This document shows positions 1 through 8,812 of a stretch of DNA of 22,222 nt, one piece after another. Numbering within the stretch: the first letter of the stretch is position 1; each line of letters opens with the position of its first letter. The notes beneath the pieces are model-generated. The model made no database searches. It saw only the letters and a list, made by a program, of their open reading frames with translations, and was not told where the DNA came from. The translations under genes and the position numbers were made by a program. Origin of the DNA: Neocallimastix lanati (nom. inval.) (Eukaryota; Neocallimastigomycota; Neocallimastigomycetes; Neocallimastigales; Neocallimastigaceae); contig JACVTC010000506.1 of assembly GCA_016946835.1 (NCBI GenBank), positions 1-22,222 of the forward strand, given 5' to 3'.

Positions 1-250
1 GGAGTATTTATTAATAAATAATAAATAATAAATAATAAATAATAAATAATAAATATAAATAATAAATAATAAATAATAAAAATAATAATAAATAATAACT
101 AATAAAATAAATAATAAATAATAAATAATAAATAATAAATATAAATTAAAATAATTTATAATAATAAAAAGAGTATTTACTAATAAATAATACTAATAAA
201 TAATAAAAAGAGTATTTACTAATAAATAATAAATAATGAATAATAAAAAT
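1..250. repeat. AAT/AAATAAT microsatellite
   Basis: Nearly uninterrupted runs of AATAAATAAT-type units. A GAGTATTTA(C/T)TAATAAATAAT segment occurs three times, near 2, 170 and 209, so the block has also grown by larger duplications. No open frame of any meaning is present. Confidence 0.9.
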
Positions 251-302
251 AAAAAAATTCCAAAAATGTGTTAAATTTGTTAAGAGTCGTGAAATTTGAG
301 TT

Positions 303-950
303 TAATAATTATATCAACTTTATTAATATGTTTTAGGATAATAAAGAATAGTAAATTATTTCAAATTACATGTTTATATACTTATACAATGTGGCTTATA
401 CATTATATATACAATGTGTTTTAATACATTATAAATACATTGTATATATAATATTCTAACAAATTAATAATTATATCAACTTTATTAATATGTTTTAAGA
501 TAATAAAGAATAGTAAATTATTTCAAATTACATGTTTTATACTTATACAATGTGGCTTATACATTATATATACAATGTGTTTTAATACATTATAAATACA
601 TTGTATATATAATATTCTAACAAAATTAATAATTATATCAACTTTATTAATATGTTTTAAGATAATAAAGAATAGTAAATTATTTCAAATTACATGTTTA
701 TATACTTATCAATGTGGTTTATACATTATATATACAATGTTTTAATACATTATAAATACATTGTATATATAATATTCTAACAAAATTAATAATTATATCA
801 ACTTTATTAATATGTTTTAAGATAATAAGAATAGTAAATTATTTCAAATTACATGTTTATATACTTATACAATGTGGCTTATATGTTATATATACAATGT
901 GTTTTAATACATTATAAATACATTGTATATATAATATTCTAACAAAATTA
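303..950. repeat. Four-copy ~162-bp tandem satellite with conserved hairpin
   Basis: Four head-to-tail units begin near 303, 465, 627 and 787, each starting TAATAATTATATCAAC and ending AATATTCTAAC. They differ only by a few substitutions and 1-3 base indels (for example GGCTTATAC versus GGTTTATAC). Each unit holds a pair of 16-base inverted arms, ATTATATATACAATGT and its complement, separated by 17-19 bases. The arms stay complementary in all four copies; copy 4 has one A-to-G change that still allows a G-U pair. No open reading frame is present. It could be a local satellite or a tandem array of a small palindromic element. Confidence 0.92.
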
Positions 951-953
951 AAG

Positions 954-1021
954 TTTTTTTTTTTTTTTTTTTTTTTTTTGTAACAGAAAAATTTTATTAA
1001 ATGTAACAGAAAAATTTTATT
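954..1021. repeat. T26 run followed by a short direct duplication
   Basis: An uninterrupted run of 26 T occupies 954-979, directly after the satellite array. It is followed by two copies of GTAACAGAAAAATTTTATT spaced 23 bases apart (from 980 and from 1003). This may be the scar of a poly(A)-tailed insertion in the minus orientation, but no body of such an insertion is seen. Confidence 0.7.
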
Positions 1022-2221
1022 TAAAATTTTGTCAAATTAAATTAATTAAAAAATTGGAGAAAAAAACTATTTTTAAATTTTATTTTATTTTTTTTTAATT
1101 TAATACTAAATTTATTTTTTTTTTTTTTTTTTTAATTTATTATTTTAATTTTAAATTTTTTTTATTAAATTTTTATTTTATTTTATTTTATTTTATTATT
1201 TTATTATATTTAATCTGTACTTTATATTTATAATTCATAGATTATTTGAATCAATATAATAATAATAATGATATTATTATTATTATTTTGAAAAGAATAT
1301 ATAAATAACTATATATTAAAATATCTTTTTTTTTCTTTTTGTTTTTTTTGTTTTTTTTTTACTAAATTATTTATAAGCATCTTCTATTAAAAATATTTAT
1401 TAATATTTATTAAATATTAAAATATTTTTTATTAAAGCTTAATATTTTATAAAATACTGCTCAAGAAATTAAAAAGTGTAAAAATGATCAATTAATTATT
1501 TAATTTTTTAATGATTATATTATAAATTATTATCTTAAAAACATATTTTAAATTTAATATTTAATTTTTTTATATATTTAAAATTATTATTAGTTATATA
1601 TATATTTTGAAAAATTATAAAACATATGATAAAACATTCCATTTTCTATAAGCATAAATTCTAATGTTATGATATTTATTATTATATATATAACGTATTA
1701 TTTATTTTTTTTTAAAAAATTTATTTATTTATTATAGTTTTATTTATTTATTTTTTATTTATTTGGGTATTTATTTAAATTACATGTATTATTTATTTGT
1801 TTTATTATTAATTCATTTATTTATATACTTTTAAAAAAATATTTTCGAAATGAAACTTTCCTTAATGAAAATTTTCGAAATGTCTCACATTTATAAAATT
1901 ATAATTCTATATTAAATTTACTTAAATATTGTTAATATATAAATAAATAAAATAAATAAATTTACAAAACATATTATATACATTTTACATTTATAAAAAA
2001 ATAATTCTATATTAAATTAGCATTATCTATGTTAATATCATAAATTTATATAATGATTTTTTTAATTATATGCATGTATTAAAATATTCATAAAAATATG
2101 TAAATCATATGTATCATATGATAAAGAATTATAGATGCAATTTCATTTTCATATTTGTTTTTTAATTCGGAGTTCTTTTAATAAAATTAAGTAAATTGAT
2201 ACGCGTATTTATAATCTAACA
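1022..2221. other. AT-rich DNA without genes; may contain the decayed 5' LTR of relic A
   Basis: No coding signal. Visible structure: a 33-bp direct repeat (1887-1919 and 1987-2019, two mismatches, exactly 100 bp apart); two copies of TTTTCGAAATG about 29 bp apart near 1843 and 1872; and a perfect 8-bp-arm inverted repeat ATCATATG/CATATGAT at 2104-2122. The stretch ends in ...TAACA at 2221, directly before a retrotransposon primer binding site, so its right part should be a 5' LTR. No matching 3' LTR was found by eye after 6180, so the left LTR boundary is unknown. Confidence 0.5.
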
Positions 2222-2249
2222 GATTAAGAGTTTCATGAAGAGCTCTTAA
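2222..2249 (+). other. Primer binding site of relic A (half-tRNA-Lys(CUU) type)
   Basis: Begins right after a CA dinucleotide and reads GATTAAGAGTTTCATGAAGA then GCTCTTAA. The first 15 bases are complementary, with one mismatch, to the anticodon arm of a tRNA-Lys(CUU). The GCTCT further on matches the 3' side of its D-arm. It is nearly the same as the site of element B at 15608, which supports both assignments. The tRNA comparison is from general knowledge of tRNA-Lys(CUU), not from a tRNA in this window. Confidence 0.65.
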
Positions 2250-2257
2250 TAAAATTG

Positions 2258-2413
2258 TTAACAACATAATTAATAAAAATATAAAATAAATTAAAATTAA
2301 CAACATAATTAATAAAAATATAAAATAAATTAAAATTAACAACATAATTAATAAAAATATAAAATAAATTAAAATTAACAACATAATTAATAAAAATATA
2401 AAATAAATTAAAA
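2258..2413. repeat. 39-bp minisatellite, four units, in the leader of relic A
   Basis: Four near-identical 39-bp units begin at 2258, 2297, 2336 and 2375 with TTAACAACATAATTAATAAA. They lie between the primer binding site and the gag start at 2450, in what would be the untranslated or packaging leader of the retrotransposon. Because the unit length is a multiple of three, the minus strand shows a repetitive hydrophobic open frame, which is an artefact. Confidence 0.93.
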
Positions 2414-2449
2414 TTAAATTTTATAAAATAAATTAATATAACTATTAGA

Positions 2450-3662
2450 ATGTCAAATAATAACGAAAAACATTATAAACTCAAATAAAACTTTGAACAG
2501 CACGAATTATAATATATGGTACGACACCATATCCACAGCTGTTGAAAAACTTGGTCTGTCTGAATATCTTGAGAAATATATTGTTAAAGAATTAGAAGAT
2601 CAAAGAAAAGATAATAATATTGTTAAACAAGTTAAGAGTAAAAATAGCCAAGTAAGGCTAGTTATTATCAATTCTGTCACTTCAAAGATACATGAAGATA
2701 ATAGTAATTATACCTGCTTCCCTAATAATAGAAACTTTAAAAACCGAATATGGCAAGGAAACTGAAGATATGACACAATGGATTAGAAAATTAAAATCCA
2801 TTAAAGTAAATAAGATGGAGGAAATCCCCAAAAGCCATTAGAAAAATTAAGAAATTTTTCAGAACATGGATGAAGTTAAGTCAAACATGACAGAAAAAGA
2901 AAAATTAAAATATTTTATAAATACTTTACCAGAAAAATAAAAGAAAATTAGTGATAAAAGAAGCTACTAAAGTTGATAATCTTTATTACCAAATTAAGAG
3001 GATTTGACAATGTGGAACTATATCGATAATTGGGAATCTGATAAATTTACATATAATGATGATCCAATAGAAATCGATTATGCTGGAAAATTAAATAATA
3101 AAAAAAACCTCTTAAAAGGCAAAACAAACATAATAATTACGGATATAACCAGAACTCAATTAATCATAATAACAATAAACATAATAATAATAAAAATTCT
3201 AACAATAAAAATTTTAATAATAATAAAAATTTTAATTATAATAAAAATTTTAATTATAATAAAAATTTCAATTATAATAAAATTTTAATTATAATATAAT
3301 TATAAAAATTCAAACAATAATAATTTTGACAATAAATTTTGCGAAATGTGCGATAAGACAGGATACACTACTAAAGATTGCTATTTTAATCCAAGGAATC
3401 CAAGAAGTAAATGCCATAAATATTATAATAATAATTAAGAAAGAAGAAACAATAATAATAAGAGAAGCAATAACAATAAATGGTATATCGATTATATTGA
3501 TAAATTCAATTTAGATAATGAATATAACTTTGACTTAAATTATTATGAATTAAGAACTAATATTGAAGATAGTGCTTACACCAAAAATAGTCAACATTCA
3601 AATAATAATGGCAAAAAGTTTACTTTATTCATTAATCGTTATGGTAAAAATATTGTTATTGA
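2450..3662 (+). pseudogene. Copia gag-protease remnant (relic A)
   Basis: Encodes a broken Gag followed by the first residues of the protease. From ATG 2450 a short frame runs to a stop; a +1 shift then gives the copia Gag N-terminus (LNSTNYNIWYD, comparable to LNEENFDIWAYE of element B). Several stops and shifts follow. A tract of Asn/Lys/Phe/Tyr repeats (about 3150-3300) precedes a zinc knuckle at 3340-3381, CEMCDKTGYTTKDC. This is CX2CX4YX4C, so the usual His is Tyr. After it comes CYFNPRNP, a string also found behind the knuckle of element B. One TAA at 3436-3438 separates Gag from a frame running to YGKNIVID, the start of the aspartic protease, where the protein is cut off at the active-site Asp. 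Unlike element B there is no UGA-CUA at the gag/pol border. Clearly non-functional. Confidence 0.82.
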
Positions 3663-3674
3663 CAAAATATTTAC

Positions 3675-3985
3675 GCGTCAATAATATTGAGAAAGAAACT
3701 ATTAAAGAATCTAATACAAATCTAATCAAAATTAATCATATAAAAATATTTGGTTGTGTAACTCAATATAAAGACCTTCATTCAAAAAGAAAAAAAGTTT
3801 ACTCCAAACACAAAGAAAGGCATTTTTCTAGGGTATAGCGAAAATTTTAGTAGCTATATAATCATGGATTATCACAATTATAAAATACACTATGTTCGTG
3901 ATATCCATTGTATGGAAAATATTCCAACTAATCTCAAAATTCAAAATAATATTCAAAAACTACAGACAAAATAGATTCATTTAAT
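3675..3985 (+). pseudogene. Copia integrase C-terminal fragment (relic A)
   Basis: The frame reads IKIFGCVTQYKDLHSKRK, then after a 1-base shift KGIFLGYSENFSSYIIMD and YVRDIHCMENIP. This aligns with the integrase C-terminal GKGYxxR-type module of element B (RVFGCRAYYYVDASLKNSKF, then GIFLGYDEHSPGYVIF and IVRDAVFEEDIP). The zinc-binding HHCC domain and the DDE catalytic core are missing. In element B about 350 residues (~1.05 kb) lie between the protease active site and this point; here only a few codons remain. An internal deletion has therefore joined protease to the integrase tail. Confidence 0.8.
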
Positions 3986-4799
3986 AATAATTCCAATAAT
4001 TATAATCATGAATTTCATGATGAAAATTTAGTTAATAGCTCAGACTCAAGTGAAATCTTAAAAAATCAGAATAATATGTACAATTCTAATGAAGAAATTT
4101 ATAGTAATAAAAAATTTTAACAGTTTTGAAGAAAAAGTTTTTAATAATGACCTAACCTTAATTAATAATAATTTGATGATAATTGATAAATAATTTTCAA
4201 GATATTAAGTAAATTTTATGAAAAAATGTAAACAAAAATGAATAAAAATGTATCAAATTAATGTATTAGAAAATTGATATTAAATTATATTTTCATATTC
4301 TTTAAAGTTATATTAAAAATATATTAAATTAAATTATGAACTCTATTAATCTTAAAAAGAATAATAATTCATAAAAAAGAAATTGTAAATAAACATATTA
4401 GAAGGGAACTTTTATATGAAGAGAGAAATAATTAGTCAAAAATAATGAAGTGTTATTAATAAATTAAATAATAAAAATTTAAAATTTTTAAGTTATATTA
4501 TTGAAAATATAACTTCTTTGAATAATAAATTATTTTCGTGTAATTATTTATAAAATAAATTTCGTGTAAAATTAATAGTAAATTTTTATCATAAAAAAAA
4601 AAAAATAAACAAAACTATCTTTATATAAATTTTTTATTATTATAAGTTGTAAAAAAATTCTTTCTTTAAAGTTAGAATTTAATTACAACTTTAGAATAAC
4701 ATTATAATATTAATAAATATATTATCTTGTTATCAATAATAATTCCAATAAAAATTTTTCATCAATTAATAATGAAAAATTCAATAATAATATTTTTGT
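3986..4799. other. Decayed integrase-RT linker of relic A, then AT-rich filler
   Basis: Up to about 4200 Asn/Ser/Asp-rich codons can be followed in shifting frames, as expected for the linker between integrase and RT. From about 4200 to 4790 there is no coding signal. That part holds a poly(A) run near 4595, two TTTCGTGTAA copies near 4534 and 4560, and 9-base inverted arms AAGTTGTAA/TTACAACTT near 4645 and 4693. The GC-rich island seen in the corresponding linker of element B is absent. Confidence 0.55.
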
Positions 4800-6180
4800 G
4801 ATCGGGAAAAGGCTATCGAAGAAGAATTAAATAATCTTTATTCCAATAAAATTTTTACCTTTGTTCAATATGTACCTCCTAATAAAAATATCATTACCAC
4901 TAGATGGGTTTTTACTACTAAAAGAGAGAGTAATGGATTCATTATTAAATTTAAGGCTCATCTGGTTGCTCGTAGTTTTAATCAATGCTTTGGTATTGAT
5001 TATGAACTTATCTTTTCCCCTACTTTAAATATTGATTGTCTAAAATTACTTTTTTGATCTTTCTGCTAAATTTAATTTGTTTATTGAACAACTTGACATC
5101 AAAACTGCATATCTCAATGCGCGACTTGACAAAGATATTTATGTCAAGATTCCTCCTGGAGATACCAACTTTGGGCGTGGATATTGTTAAACTTAACAAG
5201 GCTCTATATAGTTTAAAACAATCAGATCGACAATGGTATCTTACCATTTCTAATTTTCTTATTAAACAAGGTTTTTCTCAATCATTTTCTGAAAAACACG
5301 TTTTCTTCAAGAAAAATAACAATTTATTAGTATGTATTATTGGTTTATATGTTGATGATATAATAATCACTGGTTATAAAAACAAAATTCGTAATATAGT
5401 AAAATAAAATTAAAAATAAATTTAAAATTTCTAAATCAGGACCAGTTGACTATAGCATTAAAGTAGAAAATAATAATAATAAATATACCTTATCACAAAT
5501 TAATTTATAAATACTCTATTGGAAAGATTTAATATTATAGAAAATATGAAAAGAAATACACCCTGTGTAGGTGATAATTTAAAATCTGAAAATACAAATC
5601 CATTTGATAAGTCAACTTATAAAAGTGCGATAGACATGTTAATATTTTTATCAAGATGTACAAGACCCGACAAAGCATTTGCTGTACATAAAGCAAGAAA
5701 AGCAAAAGAACCAACCATTTCAGATTGGAACAAAATATTAAATATTTTAAAATATCTTAATAAAACTAAATTTTATAAAATTACTTATGACGGACAAGGG
5801 GAGATAATTGGTTATGCTGATTCGGATCATGCTAGAAATTTAGAAGATAGAAAACCTACTTCAGGTTATATCATTCTTATGGGTAAGAATCCAATATGTT
5901 GGAATTCTAAAAAAACAATCAGTAGTAGCTCTATCATCAGCCGTTGCAGAATATATTGGTGCTTCATTATGTATCAGAAAAACATTATGGATAAGAAATA
6001 TCTTATCTGAATTTTAAACTTTAGAAAACTAATTTTAATATACACTGATTATTTACCAAGTTTAAAATCAATGAAAAATGGAGATTTAAATCCATAAATG
6101 AAACATATAGCTATAAAATATCATTTCAACAGAGACAATATAGAAAAGAAATTAATTACTTTAAAATGAATGTGGTGCAT
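4800..6180 (+). pseudogene. Copia reverse transcriptase-RNase H remnant (relic A)
   Basis: Starting at 4800 the frame gives DREKAIEEELNNLYSNKIF and TRWVFTTKRE, the entry to the Ty1/copia RT domain. A shift near 5055 leads to EQLDIKTAYLNARLDKDIYV, including the first catalytic Asp. A second shift near 5190 leads to VKLNKALYSLKQSDRQWY and the YVDD box at 5348-5359. After another shift near 5407, 5519-6010 encodes the RT-RNase H connection (TPCVGDNL) and RNase H (YADSDHARNLEDRKPTSGYI), then shifts once more to AVAEYIGASLCIRKTLWIRN. The match ends around 6170 (MKHIAIKYHFNRDNIEKK), before the ADVLTK motif and polypurine tract. The catalytic residues survive but the reading frame does not. Codons here end more often in T than in element B, showing separate histories. 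Confidence 0.88.
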
Positions 6181-6319
6181 TTCATCAATTTTTAAAATAC
6201 AAATTTTCAATACGCCATTTATTTTTAATGACTTGTAAAATTTTTTGTTAACGCCATTAAAAATTTTAATATAATTATATTTAAAATATAAGTAAATAAA
6301 TAATTTAATATGTAAATAA
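6181..6319. other. Truncated 3' end of relic A and AT-rich spacer
   Basis: No gene. Two ACGCCATT motifs (about 6213 and 6249) lie here. The expected polypurine tract and 3' LTR of relic A were not recognised, so the element seems truncated at its 3' end or its LTR is too diverged to see by eye. Confidence 0.45.
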
Positions 6320-6802
6320 ATAAATAAAGAATGTCAAAATATTAGTATATAAAATAAAATAAAATAAATATTTGAATATGAATATAAAGTACAGAATGAA
6401 TAAAATAAAATAAAATAAAAATTGAATGTAATAATATAAAAGTACAAGTATATAAAATAAAATAAATATTTATTATTATTTTTATTAAAGAATATTAAAA
6501 TTCAATGTTTTAGAAATGAAATTTTTACATATTTATTATATTCAATTAATGATGTAATTTAATACTATTGGTTGTTAATAATTTCATTAAATATAAATGA
6601 TTTTTTACTTTCTAACATATTTAATTAAATAAAACATTTTATTTTCAAAAATAAATTGTCTTTAATATTCTATAATAAATAATAATAATAAATATTTATT
6701 ATATTTTATTTTATACTTGTACTTTTATATTATTATATTCAAAATTTATTTTATTTTATTTTATATACTTGTACTTATATTATTATATTCTTTATTTTTT
6801 TT
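6320..6802. repeat. Large imperfect palindrome (foldback or MITE-like)
   Basis: The left arm (~6320-6515) and the right arm (~6612-6802) are inverted copies. For example TAATATAAAAGTACAAGTAT near 6430 reappears as its reverse complement near 6710, and each arm contains a second, slightly diverged GTACAAGTA or GTACAG block. The arms extend inward through AATAAATATTTATTATTATT, leaving a ~95-bp spacer. There is no coding capacity. The structure could be a non-autonomous foldback element or MITE, or a palindromic duplication at the truncated end of relic A. A transcript across it would form a hairpin of roughly 180 bp. Confidence 0.78.
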
Positions 6803-6910
6803 ACAATAATTGAAGAACTAATTTTTCAAAATTAATATTAAGAATAATATTGGATAATTAATATAATAATTTTAATTATATAATTAAAAAATATTTATAA
6901 AAATATAGAA

Positions 6911-7800
6911 ATGGAAGAAAATCTAATTATTGATGTGAGTCTAACAAAGGAAAAGAGCAAATTATTATTAATAAAAATATAAATTTAATTTTTCATATAT
7001 AAAAAAAAGTTAATTCCAAAGTTATAATGGTACCAAATATAAAAAAATAAATAAATGTAAATCTTGTATTATTTAAATGATAAGAAGAAATATTAAAAAT
7101 ATGATAGTTCACATAATCATCCTGAAAAAGAATACGATGTATCTCTTTCTATAATGAAACATAAAATTAAAGATGGAATTGAAAAAAGTTCAATTCCTTT
7201 TGGTATAAAAATAAAACCCCTATATAATAAAATTTCTAAATAGATGGAACTTATATGTCCAGAATATAATTCAATTAAATCCCAAATATCAAGAAATTTA
7301 AATAAAAAAACTATCATCTAATGTAATCACATTTGCTAAATTCCTAGTGAATTTAATTCTATAAAACAAAGAGAGGTAAAAATTTTATGATATTCAAAAA
7401 TTCTAATTTAATAATTTTTCAATCTCCTTTTCAAGCAAAAATTATTTAAGGAATATAATGATGATATATTTGTTGATGGTATATTTTTATTGCCCCTAAA
7501 TTTAGTTATCAAATATTTCTTACAAGACCTTATGGTAAAGAATTTGTTAGTTTTTACACTACTTCTTTGCAATTATTAAAAAATAAAAAGCAAGAAACAT
7601 ATAAAATATTATTTGAAAAATTAAAAAAAAAATGCTAATACATGTAACAATAATATTATAATTGAATCAAAAAATTTGCATTGTGATTTTGAAAGGGGCA
7701 TATCTAAAGCAGCAAAAACAATATTTCCTAATACAAATATTAAATATTGCATTTGGCTTTATAAAAAATCACTAGAAATTAAAAAAAAAATAAATTATGC
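6911..7800 (+). pseudogene. FLYWCH-type Mutator-like (MULE) transposase relic
   Basis: A broken DNA-transposase gene. From ATG 6911 fragments in shifting frames give a FLYWCH-like zinc-finger tail (SSHNHPEKEYDVSLSIMKHK, His codons at 7110 and 7116), then MELICPEYNSIKSQISRNLN. The MULE catalytic region begins near 7466: DDIFVDG (catalytic DG), IAPKFSYQIFLTRPYGKE after a shift, LLKNKKQETYKILFEKL, and CDFERGISKAAKTIFPNTNI followed by KYCIWLYKKSLE. The family usually has CxWHxxxS at this last block; here the His is lost. At least six stops or shifts interrupt the frame, and the C-terminal third is not recognisable. No terminal inverted repeats could be assigned. The family assignment rests on motif recall. 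Confidence 0.8.
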
Positions 7801-7930
7801 TACAATGAAGTAAAAAATGATAACAATATATTTATTTATTATAAAGCTATTTCAAATTTACCATTTATAAATCCTGAATATATGTTTAATATTTATATTA
7901 TAATTAAAATTAAATCTATTAAAAATAATT

Positions 7931-8020
7931 ATTGCTCAACTGCTCTTCCAACTTCAACAACTTTGAAGGTATGGTACAACAAAAGAACTGGGGAATAAGG
8001 AGCTTCACCAAAGGCGTAAT
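7931..8020. other. GC-raised island 1, unassigned
   Basis: About 41 % GC within DNA of ~12-15 % GC. The best plus frame reads LLNCSSNFNNFEGMVQQKNW and continues GIRSFTKGVIL into a T-rich hydrophobic stretch with a stop near 8076. No family recognised. It may be a fragment of a former gene or repeat next to the MULE relic. Confidence 0.35.
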
Positions 8021-8294
8021 ATTGTTTTTTTTTATATTTTTTTTATTTTTATTTGTGATAGTTATAAGGCACTGTATTATATAAAGTATTAGACTTTGGC
8101 TAACTTTGTCACTAAATTATTTTTTATTTTTCTTATTACTGATAATTTTTGTTATATAATTCCTGTAAAAGAATCTTAATTTACTTTTAAAATATTGTGC
8201 TTTTAGCTAAATTTTATTAATTAATAAAAATATTATTAAATACTTCTAAATTTTTTTATTTCATATATAGATTATCGGATAAAGTTTATCTTAC
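8021..8294. other. AT-rich spacer
   Basis: T-rich runs and no open frame of significance. Nothing else is recognised between the two islands. Confidence 0.5.
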
Positions 8295-8420
8295 ATAGTA
8301 ATTGGACTAGTGGGCACTGAACTACTATATTTTATAATGAATATAGGAATCGTGGCACACTTGTGGCATGACACAATTAGGTAAGCTACACGTCAGACAG
8401 TGTCTATCAGATTGTACCAC
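8295..8420. other. GC-raised island 2, unassigned
   Basis: About 45 % GC (8341-8400). One plus frame gives YIVIGLVGTELLYFIMNIGI followed by VAHLWHDTIR and then a stop in GTAAGC, which resembles a 5' splice site. The segment also contains GTGGCA twice (8355 and 8371) and a partly inverted GTACCAC near 8415, so a structured RNA or repeat is as likely as an exon. No family recognised. Confidence 0.35.
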
Positions 8421-8689
8421 AATAAAGATTATTTTTGTATTTAAGAATTATAATTAATTAATAATTTTATTAGCTATAACAATATCAATCGTTTAAAAAG
8501 AAAACATATTTTGGAAAAGAGAAAATAATAAATAAAACATTGCTTCTTTAACTGAGTATTGATGGGATTATTTAAGGTAATTTTAAATTTTCGCGTTTAT
8601 GACTTACAATTTAAAAATAAATGGCAAAAGCTACTAGATGTAAATACTAGACCTCAAAAATAAAAATTAAAACTATATATTTTAATGTC
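8421..8689. other. AT-rich spacer
   Basis: No coding or repeat signal recognised between the second and third GC-raised islands. Confidence 0.5.
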
Positions 8690-8812
8690 GCTTTACCATC
8701 ACGACCTACCTCCAGCCTTCAGTGACTGAAGTTCGTTATTCGCCAGAGATGTATACATCAGACCAGATATTCTATTCCTGATGAATAAAGCTTCTAGAAA
8801 AGCCAAGTAGGA
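8690..8812. other. GC-raised island 3 with two palindromes, unassigned
   Basis: 47 % GC in 8701-8760. It contains CTTCAGTGACTGAAG (7-bp arms around one base) and the perfect 12-base palindrome GATGTATACATC. One plus frame reads CRFTITTYLQPSVTEVRYSP then EMYTSDQIFYS and ends in TGATGA, so it could be the last exon of a lost gene. The island ends in GGAATGTTAAAATAA, which repeats the polypurine-end/LTR-start junction of element B at 21438. The similarity stops after that. Confidence 0.35.

Larger units (their letters stand above)
2222..6180 (+). mobile_element. Ty1/copia relic A, deleted and frameshifted
   Basis: A decayed copia-type element in plus orientation. In order it shows a primer binding site, a leader with 39-bp repeats, gag with a zinc knuckle, the start of a protease, the C-terminal part of integrase, an AT-rich linker, reverse transcriptase with YVDD, and RNase H. 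The order PR-IN-RT-RH is diagnostic of Ty1/copia. Residue matches to element B at 15293-21753 are frequent (CYFN-RNP after the knuckle, TPCVG in the RT-RH connection), so the two belong to related lineages. Numerous stops and frameshifts, a large deletion and loss of the 3' end show it is dead. LTRs could not be delimited. Confidence 0.88.

Noticed and set aside
2187-2384. Minus-strand open frame MLLILIYFIFLLI repeated
   Set aside because: A by-product of the 39-bp minisatellite; unit length is a multiple of three and no start context or homology exists.
3004-3514. Ile-rich plus-strand open frames over the relic A gag
   Set aside because: Out of frame with the zinc knuckle and Asn tracts; they arise from AAT/ATA repeats.
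6172-6620. 3' LTR of relic A ending in TTTCTAACA
   Set aside because: Ends resemble the CTAACA before the primer site at 2222, but the preceding sequence does not match 1770-2221.
8300-8360. TGGACTAGTGGG resembling a Pol III A box
   Set aside because: One mismatch only, but no B box at a sensible distance and no tRNA-like D-arm pairing.
8778-8800. CTGATGA...GAAA reminiscent of a hammerhead ribozyme core
   Set aside because: The bases between them cannot form stem II, and no matching stem I/III strands or cleavage triplet were found.
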